A stretch of DNA of 64,000 bases, taken from NCBI GenBank assembly GCA_025093555.1, contig JAIWNF010000002.1:1459115-1523114 (forward strand), in the 5' to 3' direction. This DNA comes from Circinella umbellata. Taxonomy: Eukaryota; Mucoromycota; Mucoromycetes; Mucorales; Lichtheimiaceae. Shown here in pieces: positions 1 to 11,722 of this stretch. Within the stretch, counting starts at the first letter, position 1, and every line of letters begins with the position of its first letter. A program made the translations under genes and the position numbers. The notes below the pieces were generated by a model. It did not search any database, was not told the origin of the DNA, and worked only from the letters and a program-made list of their open reading frames with translations.

Positions 1-205
1 TGGTGACTCTGAATTTGGGTTTTCATAGATTTAGCTTTTCATTTGGAGAACTCCGCTGGGGCAATGAATCTCCAAATCGGTTCTCCAAATCTTAGCAAAT
101 TTCATTTTTCGGGAGTCCGTTTGGGCATGGTCTAGCGCTGTATATAGAAGCTTTTTTTTTTTTTTTACCCCACCTTTTACTTTTAAATTCAAACAAAAGA
201 ACATT
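1..205. other. upstream region of ETR1
   Basis: AT-rich leader without a convincing gene. It holds an imperfect inverted repeat (tttggagaac at about 43-52 and gttctccaaat at about 80-90) and a T-run at 151-164 shortly before the ETR1 start. This could be promoter or 5' UTR; no TATA box stands out. Confidence 0.4.
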
Positions 206-1733
206 ATGGGATTCTTCATTCGTTCATTGGTGACTCAACAATCGAAACAAGTATGGCGTGCTTATTCAACAAATGCTTCTGACATTACTGTTAAAGCAAT
301 GGTTTATTCTTCTTATGGTAAACCTTCTGAAGTTTTAAAGTAAAGTTCTGTGGATGCAATTTCACGCGCGTCTTTTTTTTTTATTTCTTTTGGTTGTCTT
401 GAAACAAAAAAAAAAAAAAAAAAAAAAGAGAGAGAATAAATAAAAGGATTAGGATATGCTATTTGGGGTGGTTGGGGAATAATGTTTCTCGATATCTTGG
501 ATAATAACCATAAAAAAAAATTAGTTGGCATACATATCCATTAGCTCCATTAACGGATGATACGGTTCACGTTCGTTTCCTTGCATCACCTATTAATCCG
601 GCTGATGTGAATCAAGTTCAAGGAGCTTATCCTCTTAAACCTGCATTTGAACAACTAGGTGATACAAAAGCTGCTGTAGGTGGTAATGAAGGTGTAGCTG
701 AAGTGATTGCTACAGGTAAAAATGTCAATTCGCTCAAAGTAGGTGATCAAGTAGTTATGGCACGTAGCGGTTATGGTACATGGCGTACACATGCTGCTGG
801 CCCAGTAGATGATTTTCAAGCACTTCCACCTTCTACAAATACTTCAATTATTCAGAAAGCTACTCTTACTGTAAATCCATGTACGGCTTATCGTATGCTG
901 AAAGATTTCACTCCTCTTCAACCAGGTAAAACCTAAAAAAGGAAAAAAAAATAGATGCATAAATAAATAAATAAAATGGTGGGGGGAAGAAGAAGGAAAA
1001 GAAGAGAATATTGAATCATTTAAAATATTTTTTTTTTATATATTAGGTGATTATGTTATTCAAAATGGTGGTAATAGTGCTGTTGGACAAGCTGTTATTC
1101 AAATTGCCAAGGCATGGGGATTAAAAACAGTGAATGTGGTCCGTAATAGACCTGAAATAGATTCCCTTCGTCAAGAGCTTTTAGATCTTGGTGCTACTCA
1201 TGTAGTAACAGATGAAGAATTAGGTTCTTTTGATATGAGATCTAAAATGAAGGGTTGGTTTGATGGAAAACCACCTCTTCTTGGTCTTAATTGTGTGGGT
1301 GGTAAAAGTGCCACTGAAATGGCACGTTATTTAGGGTAAGAGGGACAATTTTAACCTTACTCTTTAGTGAAACGGCCCGGATTTTATTTAATTATTTTAA
1401 TTTATTATTATTATTATTCTTAGACATAATGGTCAATATGTGACCTATGGTGCTATGGCTCGTGCTCCATTAGCTTTACCCGCATCCATGCTTATCTTTA
1501 AGAATATTAGTTTCCATGGTTTTTGGATGACTCGATGGGCTGATCAAAATAGTGCTGCTGATCGATACAAAATGTTTGAAGACTTGATTGGATTAATGGA
1601 TAAAGGTGCATTAAGTGAACCACGTTGGACTAAAGTAGATTGGTCTGAAGATGCTATGAAACATGCTGTGGATGCTGGTATTCAAGGATTTGCACAAGGC
1701 AAACAAATTGTATTTCCAACATCTTTGGCTTAA
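206..1733 (+). CDS. ETR1: mitochondrial trans-2-enoyl thioester reductase (MECR/Etr1)
   Basis: Exons 206-339, 525-925, 1047-1335 and 1424-1733 join in frame to 377 residues, close to the usual 370-380 of Etr1/MECR. All introns are GT-AG. The N-terminus ([17 protein letters not shown]...) is basic and hydroxylated like a mitochondrial presequence. The mature part shows the MDR-fold order: substrate region [13 protein letters not shown] with the family's catalytic-region Tyr, then [17 protein letters not shown] and [10 protein letters not shown]. The NADPH-binding loop is [14 protein letters not shown], followed by NVVRNRP and [17 protein letters not shown]. Known role: NADPH-dependent reduction of 2-enoyl-ACP, the last step of mitochondrial fatty acid synthesis, which feeds lipoate synthesis and respiration. 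No frame break or missing motif was seen. The nearest alternative, a cytosolic quinone oxidoreductase, fits the motifs less well. Confidence 0.95.
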
Positions 1734-2711
1734 AAAGATAATATTCTTTTATCAAGAAGCTATATAGAGGGAAGGGATTAAAAGGATCATCTTCTTTTTT
1801 TAAAAAATAAAATAAAATAAAATTGACACGACTTATGAGATGTTTTAATTATTTGATTGATCGAATATTATAGAATGACAATTCATGGCAAGTGCTTTTT
1901 TCTCTTGTTTCCAGGTAAAGTAATACTTTTTACGTATCTCATTTGAAATAAATAATAAATATATTCTTACATTCTTTATGAGATCACTTGAAAGAATAAA
2001 TCAATGCGCACAAAGTGCATTTTTTTTTGTTTTACGTATACTGATATGATTATTCTACTAGCTAATTCAGAGCAACTATTTTTATTGAAATAGAAGGTAA
2101 CGTTTATATAATCGTCAAAAAGGAGGAGGGTATAAAAACGGCTATGGGGTGTTTAAAGTATTAGTAACTTTTTTTTTTACTTGAGAGTTTTGGTTTCCAT
2201 GGACCGTCGTCAGGGACGAACGAGAGGGGGAGTAAAAGATCGCGACCGTCATGTGTTGCTAGCCTAAGTTACTTGGTAACGTAAAAAGCTTTTTATTTCA
2301 TCTTTATTATATGTTGTTGTTGTTCGATATTATTTAATGGAACCGCCCCCCCCCAAAAAAAAAAAAAAAAAAAAAACCCTCGTGCGTTTGTACTCTATCA
2401 CATTCATAAACCAAAATAACTAAAAAGTGATACCACTATTCCTTTTTTCGTGGTGCTAAACGAGACCGATTATAATTTAAGCTGAGGAATAAAAAAAAAA
2501 AACTCAAAAGGCCCTTAAAAATTAGATATTTTTAATCAACCGTTCTAAAAAAACTTATTTTTCTTAAAAAAAACCTCTTTTTCTATTCTCGGCTTATTTC
2601 TTTTTTACTTCATCTTCCATCTTTTTTTCTTGTTTTTTTTTTTTTTTGTATATATAATACATTTATATTTTTTTTAATTATTATTTACTATTTATTATTA
2701 TTATTATTCTA
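1734..2711. other. intergenic region
   Basis: Nothing gene-like was seen. It contains a C-run followed by an A-run at about 2345-2376, and a T-rich stretch with a TATA-like string (tatatataatac) near 2650, about 60 nt before the next ATG. The latter is a plausible core promoter for the small gene at 2712. Confidence 0.5.
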
Positions 2712-2903
2712 ATGACAGCAATGACAATGCCTGTACAAATTGTTGCTCCTTGTCCCAAAAGACCCACTTCTTCATCTTCTACTTCAACCAATAACATTTA
2801 TAATAATAACCAAGAAATTCAAGATGCTTGTCATCAAGAACTTCGACAAATTTTAAATTCCAACATAAAACAAGCTAGTCATCCTATACATATATTAAGT
2901 AAT

Positions 2904-2936
<33 letters not shown>

Positions 2937-3147
2937 AATAATACTACTTCCTGTCAACTACCAGAAGTTCCAGAACAACAAATTATTCCTCGTACAGATA
3001 ACCCACTTCCTCAAGATATGTCATTTTTTACAACAACTATTCAACCTTATTTACCTTCAACTAAAAATTATCATCACCGTCCTAGATCTTATAGTGTGGG
3101 TGATAATAGTTATTATATCTATGTTAAGAAAAATAATGATTTGGTTC

Positions 3148-3152
<5 letters not shown>
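2712..3152 (+). CDS. small Ser/Thr/Asn-rich protein, unrecognised
   Basis: An intronless frame of 146 codons. The product is low in complexity: a Ser/Thr run (TSSSSTSTNN) near residue 20, an Asn patch, a run of ten Thr encoded by ACA repeats near residue 65, and a basic, Tyr-rich C-terminus (HHRPRSYSVGDNSYYIYVKK). The RPRSYSVG segment resembles a basophilic kinase or 14-3-3 docking site (inference only). There is no signal peptide, membrane span or known fold. Codon use and a pyrimidine-rich leader with a TATA-like box make a real gene likely, but I do not recognise a family. It may be lineage-specific, or the last exon of a longer gene. Confidence 0.55.

Positions 3153-3180
<28 letters not shown>
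3152..3180. repeat. (TA)n microsatellite
   Basis: About 14 uninterrupted TA units beginning at the stop codon of the small gene at 2712. Confidence 0.9.
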
Positions 3181-3182
<2 letters not shown>

Positions 3183-5156
3183 CTTTTTGATTATATAACT
3201 TTCTACTTTTTTTTTTTTTGTTGTACATAAGTGTTTTTTTTTATATAAAAAAAAACCTAACCTCTTCAAGTTTTAAAAACTTTCTATTATAAGCACGTTT
3301 CTTTTATCACTATACAAACTCACACACACATATATACTCTTTTTTTTCCTTTCTTTTCTCTCACACTCACACTTCTTTTTTTTTTTTATGTCTATATCAA
3401 AAACACAATTGTATAAACCCCCTTCTTTTCCCCTCTTCCTCTTTTTTCCCCCCTTCTTTTTTTTTAACTTTCTTTTATATAATAGCAAAAGAAAATAACA
3501 TTTATTTATATTATAATAATAAAAATATATATTTTACATAAAAAAAAAACTATTATGAGTCTTCAAAAATTTAAAAATGTCTCTTTCTGTTTTTTTTTTT
3601 GAATTTTATGCAGTAAACCAGTTTTTTTTTTGCACCAAGCTATTACCAAATACGTAATAAAATAAAAAAAAGGGGGGGAGGGGAAGGAGGAATAGTCCGG
3701 CTCCCTGCATTTTGCATTAATTTTAAATTTAAAAATATTCTTTTTTAAGAAGTGAAAGGATGATATATTATATTTATTAGAGTAGAGTAAAAATCAATCA
3801 ATTAATTCATGATAAATAACACGTATTTAATTTTTAAAAACCCACGAGTTTTATTATATTTGGTAAGTAAAAGGTTTTGACAAGTTGTGCATAAATGTAT
3901 ACATTTTTTTTTTGTGTAATGTCTATTAAATATAATAATTATGTATCAGGGAATAAGAAATAAATATTTTTATAATATGGTCATTACCCTTAATTATCAT
4001 TTATTATTTAAATAATTAATTTGAAATTATACCTAGATACTCATAATTAATTAACAGTTGAAAATTAGTAACATATTTAATAATAAAATATAACAGGATG
4101 ATAATAGACATATTCAACCCAAATATGTTTTGTTGATCTCTATAGTAACTGATTTGATCACTATGACAACAGCCTTCATCACCATGATAACATAATTCTT
4201 ATATTTCACATATAAACAAGTGGGCTATATTATGTATAGATTTATTAAATCAAATGTAAAAAGACATGTATGTAGGGGATTTTTTTTATCGTGATTAACT
4301 TTAGCAGTACGTATCAAAAATTTAAAGGTTTTACAAGTAGGTAGCGTAAAAAGACGTTTATTCTTTTGATCTTGCAAGTTAATATAATATACTCTGCTTT
4401 TTATAAATTACTTTTGTTCACCCACGTTTTTTTTTTTTTTTTTAGGTTTCACCAAATTCTCCCGCATTGTAAAAAAAAAAATATGTTTGTTACACACACA
4501 TAAAGAAACTGCTTTTTAATAAAGATGGCGACGTGTGTTTTCTTCCCATCATTTTAAAAGAACTGGATGAATGAATACTTCAAATTCTTAAGCTGTAGAT
4601 CAAACATCCACATTGATATCACAAAAACAAAAACAAAACTTACACTATATAAATGTATCTGTAAGACAAACAAAAACAAGATTAATTATTATTATAATAA
4701 TAATATAATATGAAGAGTAAAAAAAAAAAAATTAAAGAAAAAGAAGTGTCGAAAAAATAAAAAGAATACAATAATTACAAAAATAAAAAGAAAATAGATT
4801 TGAGAAATGGGGAAGAGGGAGGAGGAAGTGTTGGTATATCAAAAGTTACAAAAAAAAAAAAGAAAGAAAGAGGTAGTGGGAAAAGCATTAATCACTTGTT
4901 TTTTTTTTCCACCGATAGAAATAAAAAAGAAGAGGAGGGAATGTGTCATTTTCAAGGTTACAAAAAAAAAGAAAAAATATGATACAGAAAAAAAAGTTCA
5001 GTGTGGGGAGGGGGGAAGGATGAATTAAAAAAAAGGGTTGGGAAGTGAAAGGGGGGATAGGAAGAGTGGGTGATTTTATAGAGTAGATAATATAATTATA
5101 ACAGTAAATAATAAAAGGGCTGGTAATACAAAAAGAAAAGAAAAAAAAGAGGTAGT
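3181..5156. other. intergenic region
   Basis: AT-rich, with many homopolymer runs. Between 4800 and 5080 the plus strand is strongly purine-rich, which is the pyrimidine-rich 3' flank of the hexokinase-like gene on the other strand. No gene, RNA or repeat unit was seen. Confidence 0.5.
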
Positions 5157-7162
5157 TTATGAAGTTGTATTGGCAGCAATTTTTTCTGCCATCATGGCAA
5201 CAATAGCAGCGCCCACAATTCTTGAATGTTTGATTATACCTACTGATAATTTGGGGGCAATATGTTCTGGAATAAGTTCTTTAATAGTTTGACAAACACG
5301 AGGATGAAATGATGGATAATCTTCATAGATTTCACCACTAATAGCTATTAAAATATAAATAATACATGTTATTTAAAGCGTGTTTCTATCCAAAACGTTT
5401 TTTTTCTTATTTTCCTTTGTCGAGTGATTATACCAAAAAAAAAAAAAACTTACAAATCGAGTAGCCTTCTTCTTCAGAAAATCCAATACCATGTTCAACC
5501 ATATGTTTAACAATGGCAGCAATGGCAGCACCTACTAAAGTAGAAGCACGCATTCCTACAAATTGGCAAACACGTCGAACAATTTCACGATCACCCAATG
5601 AACTTTTTGATAAATGTAACATATCTTCAATGACAATTCGAGTATCTTCCAGATCTTCTGAATCATCCGCTTCACAAACATACATATAACTTGTATCAAA
5701 TCCATGTTGTCGATTCAATGTTTCACTTGATTCACCACCAAATAGTACGTCACGATCAACGAGATAGATGAGAATATTTCGGACCAATTCTCCAAGAGCA
5801 ATACCTGTCGTCATTTTTTCAAACACGTGGTATTGTGGATTAATGGATTCTCGGTCCAATTTCCGGTCAAACCAAGTACATGGAAGTGTTCTCCGTGATG
5901 AGCCAAAATTACACCATTCTGTATTGATAATCATACTTTGTCTATCATTATGTTGAAAAGATGGATCTTGAAGTTTGGTAACATGTGAAACAGGTTCATA
6001 ATAAGCACAATTAGTTCCTAAACTGTGAACAATTCCAAGACGAGTGGATGAATGTTGATATGCATGAGCTAATAAAACACACACCGCATCTGTTTTTGTT
6101 TTATTATCGTAAAATGATCACCGGAGAGTAAAAAAAAACAGATGGAGAAACCGGGAAAGTCACATACAATATATATATATATAATAAATCAAAGTTAATA
6201 AAATAATGGATCAAATATTGAAAGAAGCAAAAAAAAAAGGTACACCAATAAGATTAATTTTTTTTTTTTTTTGGGGGGGGGGGGTTATTACGAAAGAACA
6301 AAATATTTTTTTACCATTTGTTATAGCTACCACTTTAATTGGTAAACCTTTAATTTGCATACGTTCATGCATTAATTGTACAATATCAACACCAACACCA
6401 TTTGGATAACTAAATCCATGTCCCAATGAAAGAATTCGTCCATTATTGAGCGCCGTTTGTTTAATAGCGAAACACAAAGAACATGCCATAGGGTACACAA
6501 AAAGATCTTGGGTACCCACTCGACCTAAAAAGTCAGACACACATTCTACAACATAGTCAATCAAGACAACAAAATCATCCCCACTCATTAAATCTTGAGG
6601 AATCTTATATTGATATTGATTAATGGCAAGTTTTCCACCTTCACCTTTAAGTTTAACTTGACAAGCATAAATATCCATTCCAATAATTTCTAGTGCTAAA
6701 TAGGTTCCTTTTTCTTGTCCAGTTGGATAACCTAGTAATAAAATTTTGAAGTTTCTTTTTTAGCTTCTAGTTCTTTTCTTTTTGTTTTTTTCGAGAATAG
6801 TTATAAGAGGAAAAACAAGGAGCAAAAAAAAAAGTTTATATAACATTGGTATAAAGATCAAGTTTTGTTTCAATGGTTGTCAAGTAGATTGATGAGAAAT
6901 AATAAAAAAAAACTTCTTTTCTTTTCATGATTGAGAAAATATAAACTATTCATTATTTACCAGTGACAAAAGATGGAATCATGTTTAGATCGCTTGATCT
7001 GTCATCAAGGAGACCTGCTTTAAGTTCATTGTCAAATTCATTAATAACTTGTTCTAAAGTTTCTCTATCAAGACAAAATTGACGATGAAGTTCTTCAAGA
7101 GCTAATTGTTGCTGTTCATTAACATATTTTAATTTTTCGAATGGAATGGTGGGGTTGCCCAT
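5157..7162 (-). CDS. hexokinase-like protein with degenerate active site
   Basis: Minus-strand exons 7162-6961, 6731-6315, 6089-5454 and 5344-5157 give 480 residues, the length of a fungal hexokinase. The start is set at 7162 (MGNPTIPFEK); an in-frame ATG at 7192 is possible. The hexokinase fold is recognisable throughout: PTGQEKGTYLAL, LPIKVVAITNDAV, GIVHSLGTNCAYY, FEKMTTGIALGELVRNIL, GEIYEDYPSFHPRV and VGAAIVAMMAEKI. Several key elements are altered. The phosphate-1 loop (usually LDxGGTN) reads LEIIGMD at about residues 81-87. The SYPAS sugar loop reads VYPMACS. The TK of the WTKGF motif is GH. The adenosine-side GSG is missing. The Asp after N206 and both Glu regions remain. Fungi are known to carry non-catalytic hexokinase relatives that act as regulators (Aspergillus HxkC and XprF/HxkD). 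A regulatory role here is inferred. Confidence 0.88.
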
Positions 7163-8385
7163 CGGGAAGAGACTGGTAAAAAAAGGGACCAAAATTTGGT
7201 TGCCCTTTTTTTTTTTTAGTCCCGGTTATATTGGAAGCCTCCCCCCACAGACGAAAAGCTTACTTTTTGATTATTATATTTGTCTTGTGTTGTTATTTGT
7301 GTTATGTGTGTTACATTCAATAACCACATGAGCTTGAGAAACTCTTTTAACTTTATAACTCCCCTCTTTTTTTATTACCTCTCTTGTTCACATCTCTGTG
7401 TATCTTTCTTTTTTGCTTATTCTTGTTTTTAAAAAAAAAGTCTTAATGAGAAAATCCTGTCAACTGGTATACAAGGGGGCTGGGAGGTGGAGACCGCCCA
7501 AAAGGTTAGTTTGGAAATGAGCTTAAAAATAATATATGTAATGTATCAAAACGGAGTATCGGAATAACTTTTTGACCGAAACAACCCTCGAATCCCCCCT
7601 TTTTCCTTAATCAGGGTCCAGGTTTTGATTTGATTTGTGTCATTTCTGAAACATCTCCATTCATAATAATAAAAATCTCTCCTATTATTTTGTACTTCTT
7701 TAATTTTCCTTTTATTCTTTGAATACATATATATATATTACTTCTTTTTTTTCCCTTACACAATCTGAGTCACCTGATTTGATTCAATGACAAAAAGTCA
7801 ATATATATATATATATATAAAGTATGTGTGTGGTGGAGAGAGGGAAAGGAAAGAGAAATAGTTGCTACGTAAAGTAAAAATGGTCTGCTTCAAAGAAAAA
7901 CTTATCATTTTATTACAGATATTTTGAGAGCACGAAACTTCCCAAGATTATATATAATTGAAGATGAAAAGAGAAGAAAGATTGTCTTTGATATGTTTCT
8001 TTAATAATTTATTTATAAATTTACTCTCGTGGTGTTCTCACTATATAAGGTATATAAGGTAGATATACTTAAATTCTTGTAACAAAAAAAAAAAACTCGG
8101 TCCTTTCTTTCTATACAAATATATAAGATTCGAAAAGGAAAATAAATCTCTACAAAGTATAAATCATATCATGTCTTTTTTTTTTCTCACATTATATATT
8201 ATAAGCGTTGAATTCTTTTTTTTTTTTTTTGCTCTAAGCCAAAGATTACTAAAAATGAGCGATAGTATTGAAAGGAGTGTTGTTGTCGTTATTACCTAAT
8301 AAATACTCGGTGTTTTTTTTCTCGAACAACAAAGATGTTTATATCTCATGAAAAAAAAAATAATTGAATTAAGCGAACAATAGAT
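7163..8385. other. intergenic region
   Basis: AT-rich flank of the hexokinase-like gene, with TA repeats near 7802-7820 and many A/T runs. No supported gene. Confidence 0.45.
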
Positions 8386-8460
8386 TTACCAACTCGTTTT
8401 ACAACCCATTTGCTAGTTCTATTTTACCAACTTTTTTTAGCACCGCTTGCTGGGGTTGCA
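8386..8460. repeat. dispersed repeat family R1, copy A
   Basis: About 75 bp containing acaaccca, ttctattttac, tttagcaccgc and tgctggggttgc in the same order as the copies at 9352-9438 and 14879-14957. It is the most diverged of the three. No coding capacity. Confidence 0.65.
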
Positions 8461-8513
8461 TGAATTATAGAGTCTTTGGTATCAAGCTTTATAATTAGAT
8501 GAAACATAATACT

Positions 8514-8536
8514 CTGTGTGTGTGTGTGTGTGTGTG
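8514..8536. repeat. (TG)n microsatellite
   Basis: About 11 TG dinucleotides in tandem. Confidence 0.9.
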
Positions 8537-8809
8537 CGTCAAAAATCTATCAAGATGTCCCCTTTTATGATGCGCCAATAGTAAATATCATAAAAAAAAA
8601 GAAACATTCTTTTATATTATCAACCGATATTGATGCTAGTTTGTAGAAAAAAAAAATACTATTTTACATTCGCTTTTAACAACCCCGATGATTTTTCTCC
8701 CATCATTGAGTTGGAACTAAAAAAAAAAGGTCCTGTTCCTGCCTTTTGTTTTTTTTGTTTTTTGACCAAAAGCTTAATCATATGTTCTTTAATAACAACT
8801 TTACTAAGC

Positions 8810-9097
8810 TGAATATTTTGATATTGATCTCGACTTCGAACTTCTCGAGGATCGTCAGGAAGAAGAAAATCAGATACGAGTATTCCAGCAGCGTATTGTA
8901 GAGTATGCGTATAAGTAACATAGGAAACTTACGCAAATGCAAATGAGGTCTGTTCTCGGTCGCTTGGGAACAGCTGAGCGTAATTATGAAGAAGCTCATA
9001 ATTGTTTGATGAACAATCATTTCATCAGCGATTTAAAATATATGAAAAAAAACCAATTCCGTCGTCCACTCAGAATTCACCAGCAAGTGTTTCTATG
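8810..9097 (+). pseudogene. coiled-coil-like coding relic
   Basis: One frame reads as a charged, helical protein (FDIDLDFELLEDRQEEENQ, then RVFQQRIVEYAYK). After a TAA near 8918 it continues in the same frame (HRKLTQMQMRSVLGRLGTAE, then RNYEEAHNC). It is richer in G+C than its flanks, and such charged, helical sequence is unusual for random AT-rich DNA. There is no start codon context or recognised domain. I read it as the remnant of a multicopy gene or mobile element. Confidence 0.35.
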
Positions 9098-9351
9098 AAT
9101 CATGGATAGAATAGTGGACCATGATAGTTATTTTCAAAAGACAAATGTTGTTATTAATACGTACACATGGTATATCGCCACACATACAAATAATAAAGCT
9201 GTTTATTCCCCACCTCGAAAAGTGTTTTTTGTTTAAAAAGACATGAGATTATCAATAGTAGTGAAATAAATCTTAATAAAGCAATACGATTGAAGTAAAA
9301 GAAAGGGGACGGATTTTACATTTACAAACTACTAGTGTTCAATTCATTCAA

Positions 9352-9438
9352 TTTGCCACCCCGTTTACAACCCACTGCTGGAGAACCTGGTTCTATTTTA
9401 CAAAAAATGTATTTTAGCACCGCTGCTGGGGTTGCCCC
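9352..9438. repeat. dispersed repeat family R1, copy B
   Basis: It begins tttgccaccccgtttacaac and ends gcaccgctgctggggttgcc. It shares ttctattttacaaaa, atgtattttagcaccgctgc and the terminal ctggggttgcc with the 14879-14957 copy. Confidence 0.75.
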
Positions 9439-9859
9439 ATAATATTTTTCCTTATTTCTTTCAAACTGTAAATGAAAAAGATATTTTAAATAAAGTAGTC
9501 CTTCTTTATAGTGTTATGATTAAGTATATACTTAATATAATGAGTTGTGTCTTTCTTTTCGACTGAGATTTATAGCTGTTGTTTATATACTAACTTCTTA
9601 AATATGAGTTATTGTATAATAATATGATGAATAGATACCATTATATAAATTATCATTAAAATGCACTATTCATCATTATTATTTTTTATACCGTCAAACA
9701 TTATCAGATAACCAGTAAACTCTCCCCAACAAAAAAAAACATATTGTATTAATACTTTACTATGTATACAACACTTAATACATAAATTGAAAACATATAC
9801 TTTTTTGATTTTTATTGAATAATACTTTGACATGTTCATTTTGTTTTTTTTTCAACACC

Positions 9860-11582
9860 TTAATTTGATCCAAATTCTCGTTGAGAATAATGATTAGCAG
9901 CTGCTTCGGCTTGACGTGTAGCTTCTTCTTTATCCTTGGAACTCCAATCATGTTCTTCAGCAAATTTAACAATTTGAGCTGCAGCAATAGCAGCTACTGA
10001 CTTTTTAATAAAAGAATGATTAAACTCTTCTCCTTTTCCTTCTTGATGACGACCATATGCTTTAACAGCTTCATAAGCTGCTGCACCAGCAATCAATTGA
10101 TGAGATAAATGTGCCTTTCGTTCAGTGGGTTCATTATATACTTGTCGATGTACTTCGGCAGCTATGTAATATAAATGTAGTATAGACATATACAATAGAT
10201 AATTCGTTTTTTTTTTAATTTATATTAGTATATAGTCATATGACATTGATTATTTTTCTTTACCTTGTTCATAAGGGATGGGTGCACCATAAGGAGAAGG
10301 ATCAGGTGCTCCATAACCAGCAAGACCCGATTGAGGTGTAGTGCCATAAGGATTAGTACCATAAGGATTAGTACCATAAGGATTAGTTCCATAAGGATTA
10401 GTTCCATAAGGATTATCAACAGATGATGGTGGTGGTGGTTGAGGAGTTGTACCATAAGGATTATTACCATAAGAACCTTCTACTTCAGCAGCTTGGAACG
10501 GTTCACCAAAAGGTTCAACAATCCATTTTTGATTTTCATTTTCATCATCCTTACGTTGATACAAAATCAATTTTGTACCCCTTTTATTTTTTCCACCCTT
10601 GAATAAATAAGTAATAATAATTAGGTCATACTACTACTACTTGCATATAGTATACATACATAAAGTGTGTGTGTGTGTTGTTTATATATGTGATTACTTA
10701 CTCTAATATCTAAAACCAAACTAGGATCAGATAAAAGATGAATAAAACCATCTCTATATCCCCAACGTTGATTACTTGCCCTATTACGTATATATTAGAA
10801 AAATATTTTTGTTAGAAATATATATAAAACGTTCATATATATCAAGATAAGTTGACGATTATCACACGTACATGGTCATTTTACGATTATATTGAATAAG
10901 AGGAGTATCGGATTTAGTATCACCTGTTTATTTATATTTGTTTATTTATATAATATATTCAGTTGAGTTTTATATATTCTGTCGTTCATGCATGCATATT
11001 TTTATTATTATTTACCTCCTCGAACATCGACGACTATTTATAACATAAAAAAAAAGAAAGAGAAATTATAAGTATCATATATATGAAAACAAACTTTGTA
11101 ATTGTTATATTACCTAAATCAGACTTCTTGTTAATGAGATGACCATCTTCATAGCGCCATAACTATATATACGTATATACGGTTATCGTGTCGGTTAATG
11201 TTTTTTTTTTACTTTATATATATCATGAACATGATATAAAATCTTATTATATACCTGATTTTCATTATCATTGTATTTCTATATTATAATGAAAAGAGTA
11301 GTAAAATACAAGATGTTAGTTAATGATAATCACTTTATTTTATTTTTTGATCAGTTTTATATAATACTTGCCTGTGGCCAGATGATTAATTCAGTATCAG
11401 CCTATGTATATATAACAAAAAAAAATCCATGGTTATTTAGCATAATGTGCACATCAAAATGATATCTTTGTTTCTGAACAGCTTATGAAAGAGATATAAA
11501 CCTTTGTTTCACCATTATAAACATCGACTACATTCTCACCAAGTGAGGATTTAATATAAAAGTATGTATTGGAAGGAAACAT
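9860..11582 (-). CDS. beta-trefoil (ricin-B-like) protein fused to a CipC/DUF3759 domain
   Basis: Nine minus-strand exons: 11582-11502, 11401-11372, 11278-11255, 11162-11114, 11033-11016, 10923-10872, 10780-10702, 10597-10264 and 10161-9860. They join in frame to 322 residues. Residues 1 to about 140 form a ricin-type beta-trefoil with three repeats carrying the QxW-like signature (NDNENQLWRYEDGHL, SNQRWGYRDGFIHL, ENENQKWIVEPF). The middle is a Pro/Gly/Tyr linker with five near-identical NPYGT units. The last ~95 residues (ERKAHLSHQLIAGAAAYEAV, then HSFIKKSVAAIAAAQI) match the CipC/DUF3759 family, a small stress- or antibiotic-induced protein of fungi. There is no signal peptide, so it is probably cytosolic. 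Known: trefoil modules often bind sugars. The role of this fusion is unknown. The second intron has a GC-AG border (CAG|GCAAGT). Confidence 0.88.
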
Positions 11583-11722
11583 TATATATCTTTTTTTATA
11601 TGAAAATATATAAATATGAGTATAAAAGAAGAAAACGAAAAGAAGAAGGGCTTTTATCTTTCTTATATGTAAGAGAAAAAAATAATTTATTTTTATTTAT
11701 ATATTCTTTATGTTACACAACG

